Assembly: GCA_934364985.1 (NCBI GenBank)
Contig: CAKRMU010000005.1
Location: forward strand, 68,854 to 132,853
Direction: 5' to 3'
DNA from: an uncultured Porphyromonas sp.
GTDB taxonomy: Bacteria; Bacteroidota; Bacteroidia; Bacteroidales; Porphyromonadaceae
Length of the DNA: 64,000 bases
The stretch's first letter is position 1. Each line of letters begins with the position of its first letter. This document shows, one piece after another, positions 8,114 to 18,821 of the stretch. The notes beneath the pieces were generated by a model. It searched no databases. It had not been told where the DNA came from and was given only the letters and a program-made list of their open reading frames with translations. The position numbers and the translations under genes were made by a program.

Positions 8114-10120
8114 TCATTCTTTTTTAAGGATTAGTGCAGTGCGAGATGGGATGTAAAGACTTAGCCAACCGCTATCTTTCGGCAAAGATTGAGGGTCAAA
8201 AGTGGTGAAATGAGGCACACTCAAATCGACTAAATCCTGACCTCCAAATCGTTTTTCATCGGTACAGAGGCAACACGTATATTTACCACAAGGAGCGGGA
8301 AACGTGTAATCGGCAAATGACTGTGTGGGATGAAAGTTGTACACAAACAGATAATCACCCCTTTGATATACCAGCACCTGATCATCCGCTTTCTCCCACA
8401 ACTGCTTAAGGGGTAGCAAGTGAAAGTTATTCTCTCCTCGTATAAAAGCCACTAAAGATTGGTCAAAGCGGCTCAGCTCCTCATACTTTAGGAAGCCATT
8501 CTTTTCAAGACTCCACTTGCGACGAGCATACTTGTAGCTCCAACCATTCCCCTCTCTCGGGAAGTCGATCCATTCGGGATGTCCAAACTCGTTCCCCATA
8601 AAGTTAAGGTAACCACCATTGATAGTCGTCATGGTAACCATCCGAATCATCTTGTGCAAAGCTATGCCACGGGCAACAACTGAGTGCTCGTCACTCTTAT
8701 TCATATGCCAGTACATCTCTTTGTCGATAAGGCGAAATATAAGTGTCTTATCTCCCACAAGTGCTTGGTCATGACTCTCAGCGTAGCTGATGCTTTTTTC
8801 GGACTTACGACGATTGGTACATTGCCACCAGATGTCACCGGGTCGCCACTCCTCATCGGTGTACTCCTTGATTAACTTTATCCAAAAGTCGGGGATATTC
8901 ATCGCTAATCTGTAATTAAAGCCATAGCCACCCGCAGACACAGGCATAGCCAAACCTGGCATTCCACTCACCTCTTCAGCTATCGTAATTGCAGCCGGGT
9001 TGATTTGATGGATGAGTTTATTAGCGAGTGTGAGGTAGGTTATAGCGTCAACATCCTGCCCGCCATCGTAATAGTCGGCATACGAAGTATACGCTTTACC
9101 CATCCCGTGATCGTAATATAGCATCGAGGTGACTCCATCAAAACGGAAGCCATCAAAGCCGTATTCTTCTAACCAAAATTTACAATTAGAGAGCAAGAAG
9201 TGTAGGACTTCATTCTTGCCATAATCAAAACACATCGAATTCCATTGAGGATGAATCATCCTACTACCATCGTGGAAAAACTGAGTGTAGGTACCATCAT
9301 ACCTTGCAAGACCTTCGACCTCATTTCTGACTGCGTGCGAATGTACCAAGTCCATAATGACGATCAACCCCATTCCGTGTGCAGTATCAATGAGTTCTTT
9401 TAATTCGTCTGGTGTCCCAAAGCGAGACGAGGGTGCGAAGAAACTGGATACCTGATATCCGAAAGAGCCATAGTACGGATGCTCCATCACAGCCATTAGC
9501 TGAAGAGCATTGTATCCTTTCCGCACTATCTCGGGGAGGATATCCCTCTGAAACTCTCGGTAGGTGCCTACACGCTCTTCTTCAATAGCCATTCCCACGT
9601 GGGCTTCGTATATCATCAATGGCTCGTTATGGAGTATTGGGTGAGGAAACTTCGGGACATACGGCATTTGCGGATCCCACACTGAGGCACTAAAAAGGTG
9701 GGTATTTGGATCCTGAACTGTGTATCTTGCCCACGCAGGAATACGCTCTTCCTCCCCCTCATTCCATACCATATAGAGTTTATAATGGTCACCATGGTGC
9801 AAGCAACTTATAGGTATCTCAAGCTGCCAAACGCCATTCCCGACATGAACAAATGCGAATTCTGGCAAACGTTGCCACCCATTACAATCTCCTATTAGAT
9901 AGATACTATGTGCATTTGGAGCCCACTCTCTAATCACCCAGTGGCTTGACATCCGAAAGAGCCCAAAGTAGAGATACCCTGAAGCGAATTCCGACAAACT
10001 CTTCGTGCCATTTGTGAGTATTTGCTCCTTCTTAATGGCGTCTTCGTGCCGACCAACTATGGCTTTTTCGTAAGGTTTAAGCCAAGGGTCATCCTTCAGA
10101 ATATCCAATACCTCTGCCAT
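8114..10120 (-). CDS. glgB: 1,4-alpha-glucan branching enzyme (GH13)
   Basis: Introduces alpha-1,6 branches in glycogen. The 668 residues contain an N-terminal CBM48-like domain (about 60-150, with VIREWAPNAHSIYLIGDCNGW), a GH13 catalytic barrel with DLVHSHAV, the nucleophile region GFRFDGVTSML, the acid/base region IAEEVSG and the transition-state region ESHDQALVGD, and an all-beta C-terminal domain. The domain order and length resemble eukaryote-type branching enzymes found in Bacteroidetes. It overlaps aguB by one base and precedes manA by one base. No other glycogen gene is present in the window. Confidence 0.94.
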   Translation of the reverse strand: MAEVLDILKDDPWLKPYEKAIVGRHEDAIKKEQILTNGTKSLSEFASGYLYFGLFRMSSHWVIREWAPNAHSIYLIGDCNGWQRLPEFAFVHVGNGVWQLEIPISCLHHGDHYKLYMVWNEGEEERIPAWARYTVQDPNTHLFSASVWDPQMPYVPKFPHPILHNEPLMIYEAHVGMAIEEERVGTYREFQRDILPEIVRKGYNALQLMAVMEHPYYGSFGYQVSSFFAPSSRFGTPDELKELIDTAHGMGLIVIMDLVHSHAVRNEVEGLARYDGTYTQFFHDGSRMIHPQWNSMCFDYGKNEVLHFLLSNCKFWLEEYGFDGFRFDGVTSMLYYDHGMGKAYTSYADYYDGGQDVDAITYLTLANKLIHQINPAAITIAEEVSGMPGLAMPVSAGGYGFNYRLAMNIPDFWIKLIKEYTDEEWRPGDIWWQCTNRRKSEKSISYAESHDQALVGDKTLIFRLIDKEMYWHMNKSDEHSVVARGIALHKMIRMVTMTTINGGYLNFMGNEFGHPEWIDFPREGNGWSYKYARRKWSLEKNGFLKYEELSRFDQSLVAFIRGENNFHLLPLKQLWEKADDQVLVYQRGDYLFVYNFHPTQSFADYTFPAPCGKYTCCLCTDEKRFGGQDLVDLSVPHFTTFDPQSLPKDSGWLSLYIPSRTALILKKE

Positions 10121-10995
10121 TAGTCTCTAAATCTTTTTGTTATATCTGCGTACGCATCAATCCTTCGATCCCGAAGGAAGGGCCACCATCGTCTTACTTT
10201 CTCGCTCCGCTCCATAGGAATATCAACGACTACTGCTTCCTCCTTATCCGTGGAGAGCATCTCCAATATCTCTCCTTGCGGACCTGCGATAAACGACTGC
10301 CCCCAAAAGGTAATCCCGCCTGTTCTACCTGAGGGATCTGCCTCGTACCCAACCCTATTAACGGCGACTACAGGTAGCCCATTAGCAACGGCATGACCTC
10401 GCTGTACGATTGTCCACGCTTCCCTTTGCCGCAATTGCTCAGAGGGGATATCTGTACTCTCATACCCAATAGCTGTGGGATAGATAAGTAGGTCAGCCCC
10501 TGCAAGAGCCATCAGTCTTGCAGCTTCAGGATACCACTGATCCCAGCAGACAAGTACCCCTAAACGCCCCACAGAAGTATCGATTGGGTGAAAGCCAATG
10601 TCGCCTATCGTAAAATAAAATTTCTCATAATATGCGGGGTCATCAGGGATATGCATCTTACGGTATTTCCCTGCTATGGAGCCATCTCTATCGATAACCA
10701 CGGCTGTATTGTGGTATAATCCTGTGGCTCGTTTTTCAAATAACGAAAGCACCAAAACTACACCCAGCTCCTTTGCTAAAGCCCCATAAAAGTCGGTACT
10801 CGGTCCTGGTATTGTCTCCGCCTGATCAAAAACTTGTACCTCCTCTGTTTGGCAAAAATAAAGTCCGTTATGTAGCTCTTGGAGTACGATCAATTGAGCT
10901 CCCCCTCTAACACAAGTCCTAATCTTTTCAGAGAGTCTTTGCCTATTGTCTATAACGTCTTTCGTATTATGTTGCTGGATGATTCCTACTTTCAT
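10120..10995 (-). CDS. aguB: N-carbamoylputrescine amidase
   Basis: Nitrilase-superfamily amidohydrolase converting N-carbamoylputrescine to putrescine, CO2 and ammonia. The Glu-Lys-Cys triad is visible in LQELHNGLYF (Glu), GKYRKMHIPDD (Lys) and VLVCWDQWYPE (Cys), and the 291-residue length is usual. The start codon overlaps the end of aguA by four bases. Adjacent aguA makes the assignment to AguB much more likely than to other nitrilases. Together the two enzymes form the two-step agmatine route to putrescine. Confidence 0.95.
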   Translation of the reverse strand: MKVGIIQQHNTKDVIDNRQRLSEKIRTCVRGGAQLIVLQELHNGLYFCQTEEVQVFDQAETIPGPSTDFYGALAKELGVVLVLSLFEKRATGLYHNTAVVIDRDGSIAGKYRKMHIPDDPAYYEKFYFTIGDIGFHPIDTSVGRLGVLVCWDQWYPEAARLMALAGADLLIYPTAIGYESTDIPSEQLRQREAWTIVQRGHAVANGLPVVAVNRVGYEADPSGRTGGITFWGQSFIAGPQGEILEMLSTDKEEAVVVDIPMERSEKVRRWWPFLRDRRIDAYADITKRFRD

Positions 10996-12074
10996 GATTG
11001 CTTTCTTTCTGGATTAATAAAACCTTTAGGCACCTGCATGGTAATGCAGTGAAGCGAACCATGCTGCTGAATTAAGGCGGTACAGTCAACGCCTACTACG
11101 CGATAATTAGGGAGTACACTACGGATAATCTCAAGGGCTACGTCGTCATTTTCGTCAGCATAAGTAGGCACAATAATAAGCCCATTGGTGATAAGAAAGT
11201 TAACATAAGTAGCAGGTAGTTGCTCTCCATCTATGCCAAAATGTGGAGCGGGCACAGGGATAGGGATGCACCGATACGGCTTTCCCTCAACACTTGTTAG
11301 GGCTTTCAACTCATCCTCCATAGCTTTTAGCTGGGGGTAAAGTGGATCGTGCGTATTGTTAGAGGCACAATATAATATGGTCTCGTCACCCACAAAGCGT
11401 GCGAGGGTGTCAATATGACCATCGGTGTCATCACCAGGGAGAGCCACCGTATGCTCTAATTCGCAGACTTTCCGTATGCCCATATCACTGGAGAAATAGC
11501 TATCATAGCGACCGATGAGGTAGTTTGGATTCCGATTTTCTTCCCACAAAACGCACCCTGTTGTTAGCACTTCACCGCGGCTGTTGACGTCAATAGCTCC
11601 ACCCTCAAGTATGGTGTCAAGCCTATTGATATGTCTAATTGTGGGGCTGAATATACTTCTCTCAAAAAATAACCTCCGTACTGCAGTATTATCAAAATTA
11701 GCGGCAAACTTCAGTCCCCAAGCATTAAAGCCGTAATCGTAAGCTACCGGCACGCCGTCTTTGATACCAAAAAGAGGCATCACATCTCTCATCCACGTGT
11801 CATTAAGCGGGAAATAAGGGACAAAAAAAACACGATGACAAGGGTGTTCTTGCCACACTTTCACCTTATCCTCAGGTACACTCGTCGGTTCGTCTAAAAG
11901 CAGGAGTACATCTGTTGCCTCTAAGATATTGTCAATGATCTGGATGTAGCAAGCTCGTACCTCTGTAAGGTTACTTGCCCAGTCCATAGAGGCATCGGGC
12001 CACGCTAATATCACACAGTCTTGAGGATACCATTCTGGTATCAATCCATTGGTTATCGTGGGAGTATTCATCAT
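10992..12074 (-). CDS. aguA: Agmatine deiminase
   Basis: Converts agmatine to N-carbamoylputrescine and ammonia, the step before AguB. The 360 residues contain the guanidino-group-modifying features WMRDVMPLF (substrate Asp), ILEGGAIDVN (catalytic Glu region), GDDTDGHIDTLARF (catalytic His) and the C-terminal nucleophile region HGSLHCITMQ. It is the first gene of a five-gene leftward operon (aguA-aguB-glgB-manA-methyltransferase). Its promoter lies in a 143-base divergent region shared with tnaA. Two ATG codons are adjacent; the first is used here. Confidence 0.95.
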   Translation of the reverse strand: MMNTPTITNGLIPEWYPQDCVILAWPDASMDWASNLTEVRACYIQIIDNILEATDVLLLLDEPTSVPEDKVKVWQEHPCHRVFFVPYFPLNDTWMRDVMPLFGIKDGVPVAYDYGFNAWGLKFAANFDNTAVRRLFFERSIFSPTIRHINRLDTILEGGAIDVNSRGEVLTTGCVLWEENRNPNYLIGRYDSYFSSDMGIRKVCELEHTVALPGDDTDGHIDTLARFVGDETILYCASNNTHDPLYPQLKAMEDELKALTSVEGKPYRCIPIPVPAPHFGIDGEQLPATYVNFLITNGLIIVPTYADENDDVALEIIRSVLPNYRVVGVDCTALIQQHGSLHCITMQVPKGFINPERKQS

Positions 12075-12094
12075 TATATAGTACTATTCTCCTA

Positions 12095-12124
12095 CAAATG
12101 TACCTAAAATCTATTGTCCACAAA
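12095..12124 (-). promoter_or_regulatory. Promoter of the aguA operon
   Basis: On the minus strand TACATTTG (12095-12102) fits the Bacteroidetes -7 box TAnnTTTG. A TTTG at 12121-12124 lies 18 bases upstream of it and can serve as the -33 element. The box ends about 20 bases before the aguA start codon. Confidence 0.6.
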
Positions 12125-12142
12125 CCCCCACTATTTTAATGT

Positions 12143-12173
12143 TTTGCAATAACAACCTTTTTTTATATATTTG
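12143..12173 (+). promoter_or_regulatory. Promoter of tnaA
   Basis: TTTG (12143-12146), 19 bases, then TATATTTG (12166-12173): a full match to the Bacteroidetes TTTG / TAnnTTTG promoter. The 5' leader to the tnaA ATG is about 37 bases, with no visible TnaC-like leader peptide. The initially transcribed sequence is nearly the same as that at 41249-41267. Confidence 0.75.
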
Positions 12174-12205
12174 TTTCGTAGATACTTTATTGTTAAACCT
12201 TTTAG

Positions 12206-13606
<1,401 letters not shown>

Positions 13607-13631
13607 GAGGCAAATCTATGTCTATGCCAAA

Positions 13632-13665
13632 GGGAGCTACATGCAGGTGTAGCTCCCTCTTTTTC
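13632..13665 (+). terminator. Intrinsic terminator of tnaA
   Basis: A perfect 9-bp stem, GGGAGCTAC (13632-13640) with its complement at 13649-13657, encloses an eight-base loop and is followed by TCTTTTT. It sits 25 bases after the tnaA stop and may also end the convergent DUF486 transcript. Confidence 0.85.
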
Positions 13666-13678
13666 ATTTAATTATCAA

Positions 13679-14053
13679 TTACTTAAAAACGAAATAGACT
13701 GCTAATACAAGGCAAATGAAAGCAGCGAAATGATTCCACTCAAAGCTGGTTTCTTTAAAGAATACGAGCGTAAAAAGTGTAAAAATAGTGATTGAGATGA
13801 CCTCCTGTATCACTTTAAGCTGTAGCAGAGAAAAAGCACCGCCATTCTCCACAAAGCCATATCGATTGGCCGGTACCTGAAACGTGTACTCCAATAGTGC
13901 CAAACCCCAGCTCAGCAATATAACCACATAGAGGGGAGTATGATCCGTCAGTACTTTCAACTGCTGAAGCTTCAGATGACCATACCACGCAAAAGTCATA
14001 AATATATTGGAAATCACGAGCATCCCAATTGTTAACCATCCATTCATATACAT
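13679..14053 (-). CDS. DMT-superfamily membrane protein, DUF486 family
   Basis: Small integral membrane protein of 124 residues with four predicted membrane segments (about 7-25, 41-58, 75-102 and 108-123). The sequence ITIFTLFTLVFFKE followed by W-H-AAFICLVLAVYF near the C-terminus, together with length and topology, matches the DUF486 proteins, which are single-domain relatives of drug/metabolite transporters. Substrate unknown. It is convergent with tnaA. A minus-strand TACTTTTG at 14118-14125 is a possible -7 box. Confidence 0.8.
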   Translation of the reverse strand: MYMNGWLTIGMLVISNIFMTFAWYGHLKLQQLKVLTDHTPLYVVILLSWGLALLEYTFQVPANRYGFVENGGAFSLLQLKVIQEVISITIFTLFTLVFFKETSFEWNHFAAFICLVLAVYFVFK

Positions 14054-14618
14054 TGCTACTTACGAAATAATACCAAAGAGAATGACGAATATGACTTCAT
14101 TCTCCTCTTTAATGTGGCAAAAGTACAAAGAATGGGCATCGATAAATAATTTATGGCTATCTTGATGCATAACTCAGGCGTTAATTAGATTTAATTAACA
14201 CCAAATATTTCTACGAAAAGAGCTCAGTACTTATCCGCACGCATCCGTTGTTTTCTATATCCCGATTATAGCCTAAAGAAGAGGCAATATAGACTTATCG
14301 CATAGCATCGTCGTACTTCAGTAAGGTGCCAAACGTCATTGCCTCAAAACGGATATCAGATATTCGCTGGAGAAAATTCAGGACATCCTTTACAGACAAA
14401 TATCCGCTATTGACTTTCAAATAGATATCATCACTAAAAAGAATATGTTGCCATCCATTATAAAGGATGCGAATCGGACTTAACAATGGACCCCATTAAG
14501 GCGTTGAGTACTAAACCCTATTAATTAACTTGCCTACCTATATTTGAGGGATATCATACGCAATTAATTGACACAAAAAACCCCATACACGACACTTCGC
14601 ATATGGGGTTTGTAGGAG
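14054..14618. other. Intergenic region with a possible decayed ORF
   Basis: About 565 bases. A minus-strand reading frame at 14295-14486 (63 codons) opens only with TTG, has no ribosome-binding site and resembles no family I know; it may be a gene remnant. The left end holds the possible promoter of the DUF486 gene and the right end the nagB terminator. No tRNA fold, repeat or insertion sequence was seen. Confidence 0.4.
14574..14610 (-). terminator. Intrinsic terminator of the nagB operon
   Basis: On the minus strand a 9-bp stem (arms 14602-14610 and 14579-14587, AACCCCATA type) is followed by a T-run (14574-14580 read in reverse). It lies nine bases after the nagB stop and ends the four-gene leftward operon. 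Confidence 0.8.
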
Positions 14619-15410
14619 TTAAAGGTTGCCTTTTTCGATGTCCTTAAAGTAGCGATACGTGCTCACTTTGAGTTCACCACACGCCGCCTCATCGCACACA
14701 ATGATACCATGTGGGTGCATCTGAAGAGCAGAGACTGTCCACATCTGGCTCACCCCCTCCTCAATACCATGCTTGAGGGCGATCGCTTTTTTCGAACCAT
14801 TGGCTAAGATCATCACCTCACGTGCATCCATAACGGTACCCACACCAACGGTCAATGCCGTCTTGGGGACCTGCGTAATATCATTGTCAAAGAAACGAGA
14901 ATTCACCTCAACGGTATCCGTAGTCAGGGTTTTAATACGTGTGCGAGAGACGAGAGATGACCCCGGCTCATTAAACGCTATGTGTCCATCCTCGCCAATG
15001 CCACCTATGAATAAGTCGATACCTCCATAGCTAAGGATTTTCTCCTCGTATTTCCGGCATTCCTCCTCAAGACAAGGGGCGTTACCATTAAGGATATTCG
15101 TATTCTCAGGCTTGATATTTATGTGGCTAAAGAAATTGGACCACATAAAGGTGTAGTAACTCTGTTCGTGATCACGAGGTATTCCGATGTACTCATCCAT
15201 ATTGAATGTCACCACATGCTCAAAGCTTACCTCCCCTTTCTCGTTAAGCTTTATCAGCTCACGATACATCCCGAGAGGGGTCGAACCGGTAGGTAATCCA
15301 AGTACAAAAGGTTTGTCATCTGTGGGCTTCGCTGCGTTAATTCTCTCAGCTACGTGGCGAGCAGCCCATACTGCCATCGCATCTTTATTAGGTTCAATGA
15401 TTACTCTCAT
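14619..15410 (-). CDS. nagB: Glucosamine-6-phosphate deaminase
   Basis: Converts glucosamine-6-phosphate to fructose-6-phosphate and ammonia, in amino-sugar catabolism. The 263 residues show the family motifs [16 protein letters not shown] (about 39-54), TFNMDEYIG (catalytic Asp region), [18 protein letters not shown] (about 136-153) and the C-terminal VSALQMHPH. The active-site Asp, Glu and His appear intact. It starts 26 bases after the flavodiiron gene and is followed by a terminator, so it is probably the last gene of the outer-membrane protein-lgt-fprA-nagB transcript. No nagA is nearby. Confidence 0.95.
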   Translation of the reverse strand: MRVIIEPNKDAMAVWAARHVAERINAAKPTDDKPFVLGLPTGSTPLGMYRELIKLNEKGEVSFEHVVTFNMDEYIGIPRDHEQSYYTFMWSNFFSHINIKPENTNILNGNAPCLEEECRKYEEKILSYGGIDLFIGGIGEDGHIAFNEPGSSLVSRTRIKTLTTDTVEVNSRFFDNDITQVPKTALTVGVGTVMDAREVMILANGSKKAIALKHGIEEGVSQMWTVSALQMHPHGIIVCDEAACGELKVSTYRYFKDIEKGNL

Positions 15411-15436
15411 ACGCTAAAAAGCGATTATATATAAAA

Positions 15437-16630
15437 TTACTTGTTTGAAATAGCTTCTGCCATCTTCCTCCCTAATTGCCAAGCTGCCTCTAAGTCATCC
15501 GTACTTGGAGCTTGAGCAAACTTCAATTCCTGCCCCACGCGTGTCCACTTTTGACCTTCTGCCCATTCATCTAATGGCTTGAGTGTATTAGGATTCCACG
15601 AACCCGAACCAAAAGTGGCATAAAGACGATTAGGGATATGACGCTCCCCTATTTGGTACAGCACATCCTGCACTTTTGGCCACACACCATTATTATATGT
15701 AGGCGAACCAATTATCACACCTCTATATCGGAAAACATCAGATATAACCTCTGAAGCACTCGAGTACCCCATGTGGTGTAGCACAACTCGAGATACACCA
15801 TGGTTACCTAACGACCTACCGATAGTCTCAGCCAATTCATCCGTATTCCCATACATAGATCCGTAGATGATGACCACGCCATCCTCAGGCTCGTAAGTCG
15901 ATACCTTTTGGTACAAGTCTAATATCTCAGGGATATGTTTTTTCCACACTACACCATGGACAGGTGCCAATATTTCAATGTCCAAAGTCTGAGCTTTCGC
16001 AAGAGCTTTCTCCACGAAACTGCCGTACTTACCCACGATATTAGTATAATAGCGCTGTGCCTCTAAGAGGTAGGTATTCATATCATGTTGCTCGTCCCAA
16101 AAGCCTCCATCAATCGCTCCGAATGATCCAAATGCGTCTGCCGAAAATAGCACCTTCTCCTTTGGGTCATACGTAAACATTACCTCAGGCCAATGCACCA
16201 TGGGAGCGAAGACAAACTGCAACGAGCGACTCCCGATATTGAGAGGAGTCTTCTCGTCTACCTCCATAAAACGATCGGTAGGTACCCCATAACCCTCGAG
16301 CATCGTCCGCACTTTCTTATTGCTGACTATCGTCACTTCAGGGTAGCGAAGTGTCAGTAACCCAATTGATCCGGAGTGATCCGGCTCCATATGTTGTACG
16401 ATAAGATAATCAAGCGTATCTCCATCCAAGGCACTCTCAAGTTGCCTAAAAAAGCGTGCCGACATATCCACATCGACCGTGTCAAGTAGGACATTTTTCT
16501 CGTCCTTAATCAGGTAGTTATTGTACGACATTCCGTGAGGAAGTGGATAGAGATGCTCAAATAGCGTCTTTGTCCTATCGTTCTGCCCAAAGTAGAATGT
16601 ACTATCATTTATCTTGAGATTATACTTCAT
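15437..16630 (-). CDS. Flavodiiron protein (FprA-type A-type flavoprotein)
   Basis: Cytoplasmic oxygen and/or nitric-oxide reductase that protects anaerobes, receiving electrons from rubredoxin. The start is placed at the ATG at 16630 (MKYNLKIND), giving 397 residues, the usual size; the longer frame would overlap lgt. Residues 1-250 are a metallo-beta-lactamase-like diiron domain with HMEPDHSGS (HxExDH ligands), VHWPEVM, SADAFGSFG and APVHGVVW. Residues about 255-397 are a flavodoxin domain with the FMN loop YGSMYGNTDELAE and GSPTYNNG. A partner rubredoxin is encoded in this window at 40640-40804, not beside it. It lies 10 bases after lgt. Confidence 0.92.
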   Translation of the reverse strand: MKYNLKINDSTFYFGQNDRTKTLFEHLYPLPHGMSYNNYLIKDEKNVLLDTVDVDMSARFFRQLESALDGDTLDYLIVQHMEPDHSGSIGLLTLRYPEVTIVSNKKVRTMLEGYGVPTDRFMEVDEKTPLNIGSRSLQFVFAPMVHWPEVMFTYDPKEKVLFSADAFGSFGAIDGGFWDEQHDMNTYLLEAQRYYTNIVGKYGSFVEKALAKAQTLDIEILAPVHGVVWKKHIPEILDLYQKVSTYEPEDGVVIIYGSMYGNTDELAETIGRSLGNHGVSRVVLHHMGYSSASEVISDVFRYRGVIIGSPTYNNGVWPKVQDVLYQIGERHIPNRLYATFGSGSWNPNTLKPLDEWAEGQKWTRVGQELKFAQAPSTDDLEAAWQLGRKMAEAISNK

Positions 16631-16640
16631 GAAGTTTGCG

Positions 16641-17516
16641 TTATTTGTTATTACTCTGTTTCTTATATATGCTATTACCGCCACGGTAATACTCCTTGAC
16701 TGGTCGCCGTAAGCTATATACGATAGATGCAATACCCACTAAAATGAATGGTATACTTAGCCATTGCCCCATATTGAGGTGCATCCCGGCCTCGAAGCCT
16801 ACCTGGTCATTCTTGACAAATTCTATGAAAAAGCGTGCCACGAATATCATCACCATCGACACACCGAATATCAGCCCTTCGTGCTTCTGAGCGTCGCGTC
16901 TCCAGTACAGCCACATACACACCCCAAAAGTGATAAGGTAAACCAATGCCTCATACAATTGCGTAGGATGTGAGGGGGCACTGAATACCGGGTCAGCACC
17001 TAAACGCCACTGATTGACATTCTCTATAAACCTAAATGCCCAAGGCACATCTGTAGCGTGCCCATAGATCTCGTGATTCATCAAATTGCCAAGGCGTATC
17101 ATAGCTGCCACCAAACCCGTAGGTACACAAAGCCGATCAAATGTCCAAAGCATACTTTGATGGCTCACCTTGCGAGAGTATATCCACACCGCAATCATAA
17201 TACCGATGACACCGCCATGACTTGCAAGCCCTCCTTTCCACGTCTTAATGATCTCTTCGGGATGAGCAAGAAAATACTCGGGCTCGTAAAATAGGCAATG
17301 CCCTAAGCGTGCCCCTACGACAGTGGCTATCAGCACATAAAGCACTAAGGAATTGAAGGATTTCTCTGTAAGCCCCTCGTGTGCCCACATTTTAGCGAGA
17401 ATACCGGCCCCAAAGATGATAAGCCCGACGGCAAAAAAGATACCATACCAACCGATCCGGACAGGACCTATCTCGAATAAAATAGGATCAATGGTCCACG
17501 TAACGACATTCAGCAT
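16641..17516 (-). CDS. lgt: Prolipoprotein diacylglyceryl transferase
   Basis: Inner-membrane enzyme that transfers diacylglyceryl from phosphatidylglycerol to the lipobox Cys of prolipoproteins; it would serve the many lipoproteins in this window. The ATG at 17516 is chosen because AGGAGG (17527-17532, minus strand) stands ten bases before it, whereas a TTG nine bases upstream would touch that site. The protein has 291 residues, about seven membrane segments, the invariant LASHGGVIG (about 96-104) and the signature RLGNLMNHEIYG (about 141-152). The C-terminal end is basic. It is the second gene of the operon starting with the outer-membrane protein. Confidence 0.94.
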   Translation of the reverse strand: MLNVVTWTIDPILFEIGPVRIGWYGIFFAVGLIIFGAGILAKMWAHEGLTEKSFNSLVLYVLIATVVGARLGHCLFYEPEYFLAHPEEIIKTWKGGLASHGGVIGIMIAVWIYSRKVSHQSMLWTFDRLCVPTGLVAAMIRLGNLMNHEIYGHATDVPWAFRFIENVNQWRLGADPVFSAPSHPTQLYEALVYLITFGVCMWLYWRRDAQKHEGLIFGVSMVMIFVARFFIEFVKNDQVGFEAGMHLNMGQWLSIPFILVGIASIVYSLRRPVKEYYRGGNSIYKKQSNNK

Positions 17517-17530
17517 ACCTGACAATCCTC

Positions 17531-18175
17531 CTAAAACCTTTTTCCGACGGAGACTAAGTAACTGCCATAGGCATCAATACCTAATGGACTAACGATATTT
17601 CTCCCTATCAAGCCCCCAAGCTCAAAAGTCCAGCCTTTAGGTGTAATCCATTTGTACCCCAAACCAACACCTAAGCCGAAGGCACCACCTGCATTACCTG
17701 CATTATTATCTACAAGAATAACCCCTTCACTCTTATCTCTATCGGGGTAAGCGTAGTAGGTCGCTGCCATATTTACTTCGACAAAAAGTCCTCTCACAGA
17801 AGTCCCTTTGTTAGGATTAGGAACGCTGCGATAGAAATGCCACCGAGCATAAGGCATAACCTGAGCTCTGCCCAATGCATCATTAGGGACACCCACGGCA
17901 GGGATTCCAAAAGAGACGCGTCCGCCGACGGTCAAATCGTTATTAAACGTATAGTCATAACTAATTTCAGGGTGAAGCAATAGCGTCGACATCAAAGCAT
18001 TCACACGTATTTCGTGATGCTTATCAAGGGGCGTTGCCATATCGTTACCACCATCTTTTGAGCCATCTATAGACACATGAGTATAAGTTATAGAATGGTT
18101 TTGTGCCGATAGAAGCGGGCTATTACCGATGATCATTAGCACGGCAAGCAATGCCAAAAAATAAAATTTTCTCAT
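17531..18175 (-). CDS. Outer-membrane beta-barrel protein, function unknown
   Basis: Exported 214-residue protein. Signal peptide at residues 1-25 (ending LLSAQ). The rest is made of alternating strands with conserved glycines and aromatic residues (YDYTFNNDLTVGGRVSFG, AFGLGVGLGYKWIT) and ends in Phe (VSVGKRF), as expected for a small outer-membrane barrel. No specific family function can be assigned. First gene of the operon with lgt, fprA and nagB. A minus-strand TAAATTTG (18222-18229) 46 bases before the start is a good -7 box. Confidence 0.7.
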   Translation of the reverse strand: MRKFYFLALLAVLMIIGNSPLLSAQNHSITYTHVSIDGSKDGGNDMATPLDKHHEIRVNALMSTLLLHPEISYDYTFNNDLTVGGRVSFGIPAVGVPNDALGRAQVMPYARWHFYRSVPNPNKGTSVRGLFVEVNMAATYYAYPDRDKSEGVILVDNNAGNAGGAFGLGVGLGYKWITPKGWTFELGGLIGRNIVSPLGIDAYGSYLVSVGKRF

Positions 18176-18221
18176 ATTACGACAATTTTAATTCCTCTTC
18201 ATTTGCAATAAAATTACCCCG

Positions 18222-18229
18222 CAAATTTA
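18222..18229 (-). promoter_or_regulatory. -7 promoter box of the lgt operon
   Basis: Read on the minus strand, TAAATTTG matches TAnnTTTG and lies 46 bases upstream of the outer-membrane protein start. No convincing -33 TTTG at 19-21 bases was seen. Confidence 0.5.
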
Positions 18230-18385
18230 CAGAAAATGAAACAAAGTATCAATACACATCTCCACTCGCTTCTTTCGTAGCAATGCCTGATCATTATTCC
18301 TTTGCTCCTGAAAAAATAACCTTTATGGGACAGCCATCACGAAGGACCTCATATCAGTGAAAGTGAATACCCGTAATACGTCCGT

Positions 18386-18450
18386 GGGGATACCTGGTAT
18401 TCGCCAAGACGAATTCCCTATATTCGCTGAGGCTAATTCCGGGTATCCGT
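18386..18450. repeat. Dispersed intergenic repeat, copy B
   Basis: Lies in the 646-base divergent region 18176-18821, which otherwise holds only promoters. It is built of degenerate units of about 23 bases: TATTCGCCAAGACGA, then ATTCCCTATATTCGCTGAGG, then CTAATTCCGGGTATCCG. The words GACGAATTCC, CCCTATATTCGC and GGTATCCG are shared with copies near 4475-4560, 35735-35820 and 40972-41065. No ORF covers it. Confidence 0.6.
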
Positions 18451-18821
18451 TCGCACTAAATACCGACTACTGAATACCAACTATTTACGACACGGTTTCA
18501 TCTGCGTGCCTATTCTGTTAAGACTTAATTATAATATATATTGATGCCTTAAGGCGTTTAACAAACGAGACTCCATTCAAACCTTCAATTTGAGTCCTCA
18601 ATACCAATGCCGGAACACCTAACAAAAGGATAGCGAAACAAAATAAATCATTAAATAATTATGCAGTTTAGAAAAATATCCGTACCTTGCGTACGATTTC
18701 GAGGATTGTAATCGTGGATATGGGCTTTTTTCATTCATGTAAAACCCGCTCTTTGAGTACAATTCTACGGGGTCTATTATTACCTAAGTAACACAAATAA
18801 TAGAACTTAAACACATAAGTA

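Noticed and set aside
14295..14486. Small minus-strand gene of 63 codons
   Set aside because: It opens only with TTG, lacks a ribosome-binding site and resembles nothing known; kept only as a note in the intergenic entry.
16631..16732. N-terminal extension of the flavodiiron protein
   Set aside because: The extension overlaps lgt and has no family counterpart; the ATG at 16630 gives the normal length.
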